From: Protopterus annectens | Taxonomy: Eukaryota; Chordata; Ceratodontiformes; Protopteridae | Assembly: GCF_019279795.1 (NCBI RefSeq) | Contig: NC_056732.1 | Location: 181,010,000-181,073,999, forward strand | Direction: 5' to 3' | DNA length: 64,000 nucleotides | The notes under the pieces: generated by a model | Databases searched by the model: none | Told to the model about the DNA's origin: nothing | The model's input: the letters and a program-made list of their open reading frames with translations, nothing else | Shown here: in pieces, positions 1 through 12,022 of the stretch | How positions within the stretch are numbered: position 1 is the first letter of the stretch | Layout: each line of letters opens with the position of its first letter | Made by a program: the position numbers and the translations under genes

Positions 1-242
1 CTGTGGTACTGAATTTGATGTGATTATTAGCTTAATCTAAATACTTTGAATCTTTTTCATTTTTATTAATGAAGTGGAGTACTCCCTCATCTTTTATAAT
101 TTTTCTGTTAGTTCTTAAAATGTTTCAGTTATTGTGCAAAATGCTGTAATGCCATGACTGCCCACCGAATAAATGAGACACATAACTAACATGCACTCAT
201 TATATCATATGCTGCTGTTGCTTTTATGTACTTCTAGGTTCA
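1..242. other. AT-rich flank, no gene seen
   Basis: AT-rich sequence before the 5' break of CR1 copy A. An ATG at 173 is in frame with the retroelement frame, but similarity to the other CR1 copies begins only near 243, so the first roughly 24 codons after that ATG are flanking DNA read through by chance. I see no other feature. Confidence 0.6.
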
Positions 243-2357
243 AATGCATGGATCATGCAATCCCAAATAAAACCAAGACCCAATCCTCCAAAGGCAGGCG
301 TCCTGTCTGGTGGATCCCAGCCATAAACAAACTATACAATAGAAGGAGGAAGCTACTACATGATAGAGCAAAATCCCCAAAAGGGAAGGCATCTCTGATC
401 AGTATTAGCAAAAAACTACGGGCACTCATAAAATTGTCTAAGGCCAGCTTTGAGAGAAAAATTGCACAGGACACTAAGGATAATCACAAGGCTTTCTTTA
501 GTTATGTTAGGAACCTGGGTGGGAATTCCCAGATATGCTCAGAATTAGTCCAAAATGACAAAAAATACACCAAACCCACAGACATTGCCAACATCCTAGC
601 TGACAGGTTCAGCGCAAACTTCTCCCCCCACTCCCCACCAAAAGGGCAAATATCTATCCCAGCAGAGTGCTGCCCCCCTGACATCTCAGATGCTCAGGTA
701 AGAGCCGCCCTCTCCAAAGCAAAAAACACAGCATCAATGGGACCAGATGGTGTCCCGGGCTGCGTCCTACATGAACTCCAAAAAGAGCTAAACCCAAACA
801 TAAAACTACTGTTCAATTTCAGCCTTACTACAGGATATGTACTCAAAGAGTGGCGTACAGCAACAGTGGTCCCTCTCCACAAAGGTGGTGCCTCAACGGA
901 TCCTGGAAACTATTGCCCCAGAAGCCTGACTAGCTTGGTCTGCAAAGCTATGGAAAGGATCATCATGGACCTCATAAATAAAGATATTGGGGACCTACAG
1001 ACACTGGATCCTACCCAGTTTGGCTTTGTTAAGGGCAGATCCTGCCTCTTAAACCTGGTTGATTTCTTTGAAACAGTCACCAAGGCCATTGACGAGGGGA
1101 AGGTGGTTCACACAGCCTACCTAGACCTTGCAAAAGCCTTCGATACAATACCCCACTTGGGCATTATAGATAAGCTCACCAGCTTAAATATAAACCCCTA
1201 TGTCACTAGATGGGTTGCAAACTGGCTCAAGGACAGAACCCACATGGTTAAAATTGCTGGAGCCATGTCAGACTCCAAACCAGTTACAAGTGGCATCCCA
1301 CAAGGCTCAGTCCTGGGACCTCTCTTGTTCGGTATATATTTCTCGGAGGTAGAGGCCAACATGGAAGGACTGTGGCTGACCAAGTTCGCAGATGACTGCA
1401 AACTAGGCGCCATAATTGACTCTCCAGCCGACACAAGCATCCTACAAAAGGGCCTCATAGAAACAGACAACTGGTGCCAGAACCATGGCCTCAAGCTAAA
1501 TGCCAAAAAGTGTATAGTCATCCCCTTTGGCAAAAACAAAGTGCCCACAAATTACCACATAGGTGGTACTCCATTAAGTATGGAAGAAGTAATTAGGGAC
1601 CTGGGGACCCAAGTTGATAGCAATCTCTCATTTGAAAACCACGAGGCCAAAGTGGTTAGAAAAACATTTCATATAGCCCACCTAATCATGAAGGGATTCA
1701 CATCTAGATCAGGGGAGGTCATCCTGCCTCTTTACTCATCCCTCATCAGGCCCATAATTGAGTACAATGCCCCTTTTGGGATGTACCTTACCAGACACCT
1801 GCAGCAACAGGAAAGACCCCAAAAATACCTCACCAAGAGGATCAAAGTGCTCAAACAGATGCCATATGCTGCCCGGTTGAAGAAACTCCAGCTCTACTCA
1901 GTGGCATACCGCCTGCTCAGAGGCGATCTGTGCCTGACGTATAAAGCCATGTCCAACCCAGAATTAATGGACATGCTGCACCTCAGAAAATCCAAATCCC
2001 ATCGAGCTACGCTACGAGACTTGAACCTCAGCACTGAAATAAATGGGACATGCTGGAGGGACAGATTCATAACCCAGAGGCTCCCTTCACTCTGGAATAA
2101 AATCCCAGTCCAGGTTAGGCAGAGTCCCTCATTGACTCTTTTCAAGAGGAATCTTGATGAGTGGATGGGAGATCATAGGTTTACCCCGGGTATCACTTCT
2201 GTGTCACTGTTAGACAGAGGCACAGTATACTAACCTCGAAAAAGGGCATAGCAAAATTCATTTAAAATGGGTGGCGAAAGCCAAACACACTCTGGCTAGG
2301 CTTATAAATGCCCTAGGGCAGATAGCCTAGTATGAACCTATGAACCTATGAACTTAT
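243..2357 (+). mobile_element. CR1-like LINE copy A, 5'-truncated
   Basis: A 5'-truncated non-LTR retrotransposon holding the C-terminal part of ORF2, a 3' UTR of about 120 bases and a tail of the octamer TATGAACC repeated about two and a half times (2328-2351). The octamer tail and the 3' UTR words 'gccctagggcagatagcc' recur at the ends of copies C, D, E, F and in a stub near 55.4 kb, so all belong to one family or close subfamilies. Truncation falls just after the endonuclease domain, the normal result of incomplete target-primed reverse transcription. No clear target-site duplication is visible. Confidence 0.85.
245..2233 (+). CDS. CR1-like ORF2 fragment: intact reverse transcriptase and C-terminal domain
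   Basis: Encodes the RT half of a CR1-type ORF2 protein, which in complete elements copies the element RNA at the genomic target. The frame has no stop for about 660 codons, unlike every other copy here. After the linker (PVWWIPAINKLYNRRRK) come the RT blocks: GNYCPRSLTSL (a C and an R where sister copies have R and I), TQFGFVKGRSC, AYLDLAKAFDTIPH with the first catalytic Asp, SGIPQGSVLGPLLFGIYF, and the catalytic FADDCKLG. The C-terminal segment ends LLDRGTVY, like LLDRGTGK in copy C. The endonuclease and ORF1 are missing, so the copy cannot move by itself. The ATG at 173 is probably not a real start. The intact frame suggests this is the youngest CR1 copy in the window. RT assignment is certain; the CR1-group label is inferred from the esterase-bearing sister copies. 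Confidence 0.88.
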   Translation, partial: CMDHAIPNKTKTQSSKGRRPVWWIPAINKLYNRRRKLLHDRAKSPKGKASLISISKKLRALIKLSKASFERKIAQDTKDNHKAFFSYVRNLGGNSQICSELVQNDKKYTKPTDIANILADRFSANFSPHSPPKGQISIPAECCPPDISDAQVRAALSKAKNTASMGPDGVPGCVLHELQKELNPNIKLLFNFSLTTGYVLKEWRTATVVPLHKGGASTDPGNYCPRSLTSLVCKAMERIIMDLINKDIGDLQTLDPTQFGFVKGRSCLLNLVDFFETVTKAIDEGKVVHTAYLDLAKAFDTIPHLGIIDKLTSLNINPYVTRWVANWLKDRTHMVKIAGAMSDSKPVTSGIPQGSVLGPLLFGIYFSEVEANMEGLWLTKFADDCKLGAIIDSPADTSILQKGLIETDNWCQNHGLKLNAKKCIVIPFGKNKVPTNYHIGGTPLSMEEVIRDLGTQVDSNLSFENHEAKVVRKTFHIAHLIMKGFTSRSGEVILPLYSSLIRPIIEYNAPFGMYLTRHLQQQERPQKYLTKRIKVLKQMPYAARLKKLQLYSVAYRLLRGDLCLTYKAMSNPELMDMLHLRKSKSHRATLRDLNLSTEINGTCWRDRFITQRLPSLWNKIPVQVRQSPSLTLFKRNLDEWMGDHRFTPGITSVSLLDRGTVY

Positions 2358-2579
2358 ATGTAAGTACAATATTTTCTGCCCTTGTGGTCCATTTTAAGCC
2401 TAGCAAATTTCCATTGTTGTGCTCAAATAACCTATCCCATATGATTGGCCTTACCCATCCCATCATCGATAACTATATATTACCCCTAATGAGAATAACT
2501 GTGATCATACCATAGATAATTAGATGGGGCCCATGCATGTGATAAAGCATTTAGGAGCTGCATCTGTCCATTAGTAGTA

Positions 2580-3640
2580 CAGGGGGCTGTCCTGAGTAGA
2601 TTTTCTGTTTCCCCATCCATATATCTAAATTGCACTTGAAAATGGACAGGGATGAACTTTATACATGTGGATGGGGAATATGATCCACAGCAGCTGTACC
2701 CTCTGCAAAATATACCTGTCCAACCAAACCATTCTGCTGAAGTTGCAAAAGAGGGTTAGAGCTCTAGACTGAGCATGTCTGATGCCATCTGACTTATTGA
2801 TGTGCAGTAAATCAATCAGTAACCCACTGGAGTCTGCCTTGTAAGCTTGACACAGGTTACCTCTTAACAGTCTGTAGGACACTGAGTATAGTGACATGGC
2901 TTTATGTTGGTGCATCCTTTTAGTAAGGTATCTCTGGACATTCCAGTTGCTATATGTTTCTGGACAGATTCAGACCAAAGGGGGCATTATATCAATGACT
3001 GGTCTAATGCGAGCCGAGTAAAGTAGGACGATGTCATACCTATTGCTTGACACAATCCCTTTGTTTATAAGCTGTGTAATTTAAGAAGGACTTTTTTACA
3101 ACAACAGACACATGTTGATTACTGTCCACATAAGTTCCCAAATTCTGAACAATTGGGTCAACTGTTAGGGGCATGTTGTCAATGTGGTAGCTCCCTGGGG
3201 TAGATAACGTCCCAAAGGACAGAATAATGAAGTTTTTGGCATTTAGTTTCAGACCATGATTTTTGACACAATTTAGTTATTTGAGACAAACCTTCCCCTA
3301 GGAAGGCTAAGGAATTTGGGGATTCAATGCCTACTCCTAGCTTGCAGTCAGAGCCCTTTGGTATTAGATTCACTTCAGAAAAGAAGATGCCAAACAGATG
3401 AGGTCCCAGCACAGAACCCTGGAGGACTCCACTGGGGATTGCTTTCTTTGTGGAGGTAACTTCCCCTATTTTGATTATCTGTGTCCTATTTATGAGTCAG
3501 CTGGCAATCCAGTGAGTGACATTGTTTTTTTTCCCCTCAATTTATTTAGCTTTTCCTCTATGCCTTTGTGGAGAATTGTGTGAAAAGCTTTGGCCAGGCT
3601 GAGGTATGACTTCCAATTTGTCACCCTCAATAATTTCGTC
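2580..3640 (-). pseudogene. CR1-like LINE copy B, degraded RT and C-terminal fragment
   Basis: An old minus-strand relative of the CR1 copies. About 3412-3179 reads LGPHLFGIFFSEV followed by a shrunken SDCKLG in place of FADDCKLG, so the catalytic motif is damaged. About 2915-2625 reads YSVSYRLLRGNLCQAYK, matching YSVAYRLLRGDLCLTYK of copy A, then a damaged C-terminus. The region from 3640 to 3420 carries the degraded motif A and linker. Several stops and frameshifts separate the pieces and the octamer tail is not visible. The divergence is clearly larger than between copies A, C, D and F, so it is older or a different subfamily. Confidence 0.7.
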
Positions 3641-3723
3641 TGGGTAGCCAGTCAATCTAAATCTATAACTCAAAGCTTCATTGCCTTGAATAGACTGACT
3701 AGCATTAGTTATGAGCCTGTATT

Positions 3724-4640
3724 TTAAAACAGAGTTGTCAGAATATTCCTTTTTAAATATGGATGGTCCTTGTACTTATAATGTAAATGAACATTAGTGT
3801 GTGAAATTTTATAACTGATGCTTGTTCTTATATTATTATCATGCCTTTTGTACACTGTCATGTCAAGATAATTGACATAATCAATACTATTCACACTGGT
3901 GAATTCTAAACAAACTGTATTGTTTATGAAATCAAAGAACTGGTGCAATGGTGTTTCACTACCCTTTCAGATTAAACCATGTCATCAATAAAATGACACA
4001 TATGCGAATGGATTGCTATCATATAAACAATATTTCACCCAATAAGACATCACAAAATTATCATAGATGGGGGGCCATTGTCAACCCCATACCTACTCTT
4101 CTGATTTGTTTGTAAACCATACGTACTTTTGAGCATGAAAAAATATTAATCAATACCTGTTCCATACAATCCCAAATTAATCTGACTTTTGGTAATGTGC
4201 ACTGTCCATCATTGACTAGGATGTTACCCACCCGTTCTATCTCAATATCATGAGGTAGAGATATGTAACGTCTCATAGGTTTATAGATGTATACTAGATT
4301 AATGACCACAGGGGCCTTTTTTAAACCTAGCCATGTATCCCAGGTGAGAATCACACTCTTTATCATCTGTCTGTCAGGTAAAAATCTTAATCATTATGCC
4401 AACCCCAAGCCCACTGGTTTAGTACCAATTGGAGCTATAAATATCACCTGTCCACTTCAACACTCAATATATTATTATTATTAAAATCAAATGTACCCCC
4501 TACATAAGAGTGCTGTTTGTTCCCAATTTCCTTTAACACTGTGTCAGCAAAGATAGAAACTGAATCCATCTTGGAACCTTTATAGGCCTCAAGGGAGGAT
4601 CACCTTAATTCTTGTGAACTTTTTGGATGCCAAAGATGAC
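3724..4640 (-). pseudogene. Penelope-like element RT fragment
   Basis: Minus-strand pieces of a Penelope-like RT in at least two frames. The segment 4366-4061 holds a motif-A-like YISLPHDIEIERVGNIL, comparable with the PLE pattern SLYTSIPHDxGIxxV, and further on VYKQ..RVGMG..MAP, comparable with the PLE pattern FxQxxGxxMGxxxAP. The segment 3948-3724 holds FFDFINNTVCLEFT, YLDMTVYK and HPYLKRNI, typical of the region after the DD motif. The stretch 3950-4060 between them, where the catalytic DD should lie, is stop-ridden. No GIY-YIG endonuclease is seen next to it. It differs in sequence from the PLEs at 24, 37 and 39-43 kb, so probably another lineage. Family assignment is by motif pattern only. 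Confidence 0.55.
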
Positions 4641-4999
4641 ACCCAATACAGGTTTTGGAACAATGAAAAAAAAAAGATTTAATTCTTATGACCACAATCC
4701 TTTGAAACAAAAACCATTCAGCTATGTATCAGTTTATATGCTCATTGTATGTTAAGTGAAACTTAATAAAATTCTCACATGTGCTCTGCAAACCACTACA
4801 GGCATTGAATTACTGGACAGGATGGAGTAAATAGAGAGATATGGCTGTCCTGAAATATCCTTTTTCTAATGAAAATGAATGTTATTCTCTTTCAGACTAT
4901 GTTGATTTCCTGGGTGGATCCTTTTAATGTATTAAGTACACAAAGAGGAAGACTGTAAAGTGTTTGTCAGCTGCTGAATTACATTTATAATTATGTCCT
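4641..4999. other. No recognisable feature
   Basis: AT-rich sequence between the PLE fragment and the next LINE. I see no reading frame with protein-like content, no inverted repeat and no tandem array. Confidence 0.5.
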
Positions 5000-6161
5000 T
5001 GTAATGGAGATTTGTGGGCGCAGGAACATGGAGCTAAATGAAACAGGGGTGAACTAGCTAAATTTGTTTGAATTATTCCTTACTAAAGCAAGGTTAGTAA
5101 GATTTGTTGAACAATCCTCTACAGAAGCCATTTTTACCCCCAAATGTTTTCAAAATAGACTGAAAGAAGAGATAAAAAGGGACATGGCAGCCCTTAGGAG
5201 AGGATAAAGCACAAGGACAATCTGGGATTCTTTCCAAGTATCTCATGGAATCTGGCCAGTATGCTGGCAGATTCCCTAATACAGATCTTCAACAGATGAC
5301 TGATCAGTCCATAAGTTCTAGGGGAGTGAAATGCAGCAAGTATAGTACTCATGTACAAGGGTAGAGGAACAGAAGAATCCAAGGAACTGCAGGACTGTTA
5401 CTTGAGCTGTAGCAGGGAAAGCCAAGGAGGGAATCCTGATGGAAAAGCTGTTAACATTCTGAGAGGACAACAATCTATAGGCAATATGAATTCTTGGCCA
5501 CATGTAGCTGTCCATCAAAACTGATCCATTTTCATGACTGTATTACAGGCAAACTTGACAGGTTAGTCTAGCATATATGGTCTAACTGGACTTCAGCATG
5601 ACATTTGACTTAACCCCACACAGTCAGGGGTAGTACCAAGACTGAGGAATGGGCCTCATGCATGGTTGAATGGTAGGACAATGAGAATTGTGGAAAGAGG
5701 AACAATGTCCTGAATTAGGAAGGTGCTTATTGCAGCAATGCAGGAATTAGTCCTGGATCCAGTACTCTTTAGTGTCTTTGTCTCAGACATATCTGAGGGA
5801 ACAGAGCAGGAGTAAACTCCAATGACACAAAGACAGGTGCAGCAGAAGGGAATTGGGGAAGAGTGTAGCAAAAGAATTTTGAAAGGTTGAACTACTAGGC
5901 AGAAAGGTGGCATTGAGGTTCAGTGTGGAGAAATTAAAATAATACATTTGAGATTCAGATAGAGGGAATGGAACTGATAGAAGTGGAATAAAAAAGAGTA
6001 GAAAAAGGATCTGGGATGTTGCACAGACTTGGGCTGGACCAGCAGAAGAAGATGAGAGGGCAGTAAACAGAATACTGCAGTGTATTTCAATGGGATAGAT
6101 TCCAGAAGTAAAGTGGTAATGCTTTTACTGTACATGGACCTGGTAACTTTATACCTTGAGT

Positions 6162-6211
<50 letters not shown>

Positions 6212-6760
6212 TGGCTATGAAGACCACAGAATGAGACACATCACACTACTGGAAGGAGTCCAGATGAAAGCTTTTAAAAATAAGTGTGGGATGGAGGTGA
6301 AATTATATCAACACAGACTAGAAAAATTAAAGTTGTTCTCATAAGAGACCAGAATGGACAAGCGAAATATAATAGTGGTACATAAGATCACATTAGGAAA
6401 ATGAGAAGGAACCATTCCAAACAGAAAAACATGATGAAGATGGAGAATAGGCAGCAGATATTAAGGATTAAATACTCCTTGGATTTCTAAAAGTATTTCT
6501 TAACAGAGACAGTTTTGGTCCCATGGAATGAGCTACCTTAATGAATGGTAGAGAGGAAATCCATGAAAGCATAAAATGTGCACGTATACCCTACTGGAGA
6601 ATGAATGTTCTCCAACACGGTGGGAATGAACAGATATCGCCTGATAAAAAATAAGTCTGCCACTTCAAAGCAGTAAATGATAGTAACACCCTTCACTGGC
6701 AGAGTCTGTATCCCAGACCTCCCCATACAATTGAAATGTAAATTGTATATATTGGTAGTC
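5000..6760 (+). pseudogene. Ancient CR1/L2-type LINE, RT region
   Basis: Badly decayed plus-strand LINE recognisable only in pieces. Around 5200-5480 are GILSKYLMESGQYAG and a following MEKLLTF, corresponding to the start of RT and block 1. Around 5610-5640 lies a remnant of motif A, and around 5750-5800 one of the LGPVLFSVFVSD type. Downstream, about 6060-6340, the pattern LYLEYCV, then HITLLEGVQMKAFK and YQHRLEKLKLFS, matches the thumb region of CR1-like elements. A (TG)22 array has grown inside that region. Stops and frameshifts occur every few dozen codons. It is unrelated at DNA level to copies A-H, so it is an older family. The limits are approximate. Confidence 0.55.
6164..6207. repeat. 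(TG)22 microsatellite
   Basis: Perfect TG dinucleotide array lying between the LYLEYC and HITLLEG blocks of the old LINE at 5.0-6.8 kb, replacing about a dozen codons of it. Confidence 0.95.
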
Positions 6761-8114
<1,354 letters not shown>

Positions 8115-8204
8115 ATAGGTTCATAGGTAGGTACTAGGCTATCGGCCCAAGAGCCTACGTAAGCCTAACCAACAAGGTTCTCTGGTATACACCACCCAAG
8201 AAAG

Positions 8205-11020
8205 TTATTTTCCTGTGCCCCTGTCGAGCAGAGCCACATAAGTGATCCCTGGGGTGTATTTCCTATTTACCATTCACTCATCAAGATTTTTCTTGAAGAG
8301 TGCTAATAGGGAACTTTGCTTGACATATATGGGCAGCTTGTTCCAGAGTATGGGAAGTCTCTGGGACAGGAATCTATCCCTCCAGCATGTCCTGTTTATT
8401 GTGGTGACAAGATTTAGGTTCCTAGAGCATGTATGTAGCTTGGAGGGATTGGGATTTCTTTAGGTGTAGCATGTCCAGCATCTCTGGGTTTGACATAGCT
8501 TTATATGTTAGGCAGAGATCACCTTGGAGTAGGTGATATGCTACTGAGTAAAGCTGGAGTTTTTTGAGACAGTCAGTGTAGGGCATCTGTTTGAGGCCAG
8601 TAATCCTCTTTGTGAGGTACTTCTGTGGCCTTTCCAGCTGCTGCAGATGTCTTGTGAGGTACATTCCAAAAAGGGCATTGTACTCTATAATGGGTCTAAG
8701 GAGTGTCGAGTAGAGGGGAACAATGACCTCTCTTTTTCTGGATGAGAACCCTTTTGTGATGAGGTGTGCCATGTAGAAGGATTTCCTGACTACTGTGGTG
8801 ATGTGATTATCAAAGGAGAGACTACTGTCCACCTGGGTCCCAAGGTCTCTTATCACACATTTGACATTAAGTAGACTGCCACCTATGTGGTAGTTCAGGG
8901 GTACAGAGTTTTTACCAAAGGGGATGACAATGCACTTTTTGGCATTGAGCTTGAGGCCATGGCTCTGACACCAGGCATCTGTCTCAATGAGGCCCTTCTG
9001 TAGGATGTCCACATCATTTGGGGACTTGACTATGGCTCCTAGTTTGCAGTCATCTGCAAACTTCGTTAGCCAAAGGCCTTCTGTGTTAACCTGTACTTCA
9101 GACAAGTGGATACCAAACAGGAGAGGTCCCAGGACTGAACCCTGTGGTACTCGATTTGTCACTGGTTTGAAATCAAATTTGGAGTCTGCAACTTTTACAG
9201 TGTGGGATCTGTCAGTGAGCCAGTTGGCAACCCATCTTGTGATGTAAGGATATATACCTAGTTTAGTGAGTTTAGCTATGATTCCAGAATGGGGGATGGT
9301 GTTGAAAGCATTGGCAAGGTCAAGATAGGCTGTGTGAACCACCTTACCCTCATCTACGGCTTTGGTGACTGCTTCAAAGAAGTCGATTAGGTTCAGGAGG
9401 CATGATCTGCCTTTCACAAACCTGAACTGGGTGGGGTACAGAGGTTGGAGGTTACCAATGTCTTTGTTTATGAGTTCCATGATGATACGTTCCATGACCT
9501 TACAGACCAGGCTCATCAGGCTAATAGGGCGATAGTTCCCAGGATCAGTGGTGGCTCCCACTTTGTGGAGTGGGATAACTGTTGCTGTGCACCATTCAGT
9601 GGACACAAAGCCTGATGTGAGACTATGATTGAACATGGGGTCTTAGGTGGGGAGCCAGTTTGTTCTGAAGTTAGTGTAAAATGGAGCCTGGAATGTTGTC
9701 TGGTCCCATGGATGCAGTGTTTTTGGCTTTAGAGAGTGCAGCTTTTACCTGCATAGTTGTGATTACAGGGACTGTGAATTCTTCCTGTATAGATATGGGC
9801 CCTTTAGGGGGTGAGAGGGGGGTAAAGTTAGCACTGAACCTATCTGCCAGGATGTTGGCAATATCAGTTGGTTCTGTAATTTTTGTGCTGTTGTGCTGTA
9901 ACTCAGAGTAGATCTGGGTGTTGCCATTGTGATTCTTGACATAGCTATAGAATGCTTTATGGCTGTCCCTAGAATCAGTGGTGATTTTGTTTTTGTAATT
10001 AGCTTTGGAGGATCTTATAAGGGATCTCATCTTCTTACTGAGGCTGACCAGGGATCTCCTCCACTCATGGGATTTTACTCTCTTTTGCAACAGTTTCTTC
10101 CTTCTGTTATAGAGTTTGTTTATGGCAGGGGACCACCAGATTGGCTTCCTTTTTTTGGAGGATAGCATCTTGGTTCTCTTTGGGATAGCATGATCCATGC
10201 ACTCATGTAAGTGTTTATAGAGTGCGTTTGTGTAGGATTCAGCAGTCATAGCTGTATTGTTCATCTGCATGGGTGTCATGAAATTCGCCACTTCTGTCTT
10301 AAGAAGTATGAAGTTGGCTTTGGAGATATTTTTTTTACCATGGTTTCCTTAGTGGAGGGTGGGGGCAGGATGTGGATATCTAGGGTGATTAGCTTATGGT
10401 TGGATTTGACCAATGAGGAGTTGACTTCAGGTGTGGAACACTGGTCACTCATGTCAGTAATGACTAGGTCTAGGTTATTGTTGCCCTTGGTGGGGGTGTG
10501 GATAAGTTGATCCAGGGCACTGGAATTTATGAATTCCAGAAAGTGTTGAGCGAAGGAGTTGGTACATGAGTAGTTTTCCCAGTTAATGGTGGGGTAGTTG
10601 AAATTGCCCATTATTAGGGTATTGGGTTGAATCCTAATATTTCCCAGTATATCAAGAAAAGAGGAGTGGTAATCCTGGGGCATGGTGGGGGGTCTGTAGC
10701 AAGCTACAATTTGGATTGCAGTTTTGCCCAGAGTTAGGTCCACTTGGAAAACCTCGGATGCATTATGCTGAGCAACTAGCCTGGAGGTGTGGATATCCTT
10801 AATGAATATGTACACACCTCCGCCTTTGGTGTTCCGGTCCAGGTTAGATGGCTGAAAAGTGTGGTATGACTTATAGCCTGGTAATGCAATGGTTCTCTCT
10901 GGAGCCTTCTACCAGGTCACAGTCACTGCACAGATATCGATGTTCTCCATTTTAAGGAGTGCCTTGAGGGAGTGCATTTTGAGATTTAGACTTCTAGTAT
11001 TGAGTAGCATTACCCTCAGT
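8205..11020 (-). pseudogene. CR1 copy C ORF2: APE endonuclease plus reverse transcriptase, broken
   Basis: Would nick target DNA (endonuclease) and reverse transcribe the element RNA. The endonuclease part (about 11015-10280) starts MLLNTRSLNLKMHSLKALL, continues ENIDICAVTVTW, then a TAG replaces a sense codon (sister copy D reads FK there). It goes on with GGGVYIFIKD, IVACYRPP, GNFNYPTINWENY (sister GDFNYPNIDWEHY, so Asp to Asn at the catalytic block) and SNHKLITLDI. The linker 10291-9671 reads PIWWSPAINKLYNRR. RT at 9636-8422 has GNYRPISLMSL, AYLDLANAFNTIPH (motif A Asp altered to Asn), NRVPQGSVLGPLLFGI and FADDCKLG. The last about 80 codons lie in another frame, ending LLDRGTGK near 8210. 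The altered Asp residues, nonsense codon and frameshifts make it inactive. Confidence 0.85.
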
Positions 11021-11039
11021 TTTTGCTTGCCTGTTCCTG

Positions 11040-12022
11040 TTACCATGGTGAATTTGTCATTTGAACCTTGCCTAAAATGGGTACTATAGGGGCGGAAAGA
11101 AGCCTTAGCCAGTATCTGGAATCCCAGGGGTGACAGGTGTAGGCCATCTCTGGCAAAGCATTGTGGTCTATCGACCATGACATCCCAGGCAGACAGATAC
11201 TGGATCCCCTTAGAATACACCAGAAGCTTAGCCAATTGTTGAAGTCAATCATTTTGTCTTTGTACTGTGGTATCATTCTAGGTGATGGCAGGATGCTACT
11301 CAGGGCTAGGGTCATACCTGCCTGGGCTACAAGATTGGAGAACTCTTCCATGTCTCTTTTCATGTAGTCCAGGGAGGTACATCTCAGGTCATTCACACCA
11401 ACATGGAAAATGACAGAGTCATATTTGTACTTGTTGTGGAGTGACCTGAGTGTGTGGGTTATGTGGCGGAACCTGGCACCTGACAGGAGGTTGACAGTAA
11501 CCTTCTCCTTGTTTAGCCTGGTGAGTGGGACATCAGTGTGCCTGACTATAGAGTCACCTATGACTAGTGTGGTGGGTATGTTGTTTTGCCTTATGGGCTG
11601 TGGTTGAGTGGCACACTGAGTCTGTGGGCTATGTGTCATTTGGGTTGTGTTGGAGGGGATGGAGGTTGCTTGCGATTCTGCTTTGGAGGTCTCTGTTGCT
11701 TGAGAAGATTATTATTGAGAGCCTCTGTGAATGTTTTTGTGTTTCTATGTGTGGATTTTGCTTGTGTAGGTTTAGTGGGACTGTGTGATGAGTGTGGTGT
11801 GGTGCAAGTGTTTACCTTCTCCTCTTGACTGTCAAGTTCAGTCTTGGTTGGAGAGAGCTTTACCTCCAGTTTGGCTAGATAACTGCATCGCTCACAGGTT
11901 GTAGTGTTGGGTTATAGGAGGAGTGGGTTGTCTGTGTACATGAGGCAATTGCTACATTGCCCGAAAATGCTCAGAGTCATCAGATAGACAGGAGCGAACA
12001 CTTGGAGCTGATCATTGGACAT
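11040..12022 (-). pseudogene. CR1 copy C ORF1: zinc motif plus SGNH esterase, broken
   Basis: ORF1-type protein of CR1 elements; esterase and PHD-like modules are described in CR1 ORF1. A candidate ATG is at 12022. About 30 codons later comes CSNCLMYTDNPLLL, an in-frame stop, then CERC, giving a C-x2-C ... C-x2-C zinc pattern. After a low-complexity linker, the SGNH hydrolase spans about 11600-11130: block I TLVIGDSIVRH (nucleophile Ser), block III HVGVNDLR, and block V ARDGLHLS (catalytic Asp and His), so all three signature blocks survive, though the last lies in a second frame after a frameshift near 11240. The role in retrotransposition is not established; lipid or membrane binding and RNP work have been suggested for such domains. 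The second frame runs on without a stop into the endonuclease. Confidence 0.8.

Noticed and set aside
173..244. Leu-rich start of the 686-codon frame as a signal peptide
   Set aside because: Similarity to sister CR1 copies begins only at about 245, so the hydrophobic stretch is flanking DNA read by chance.
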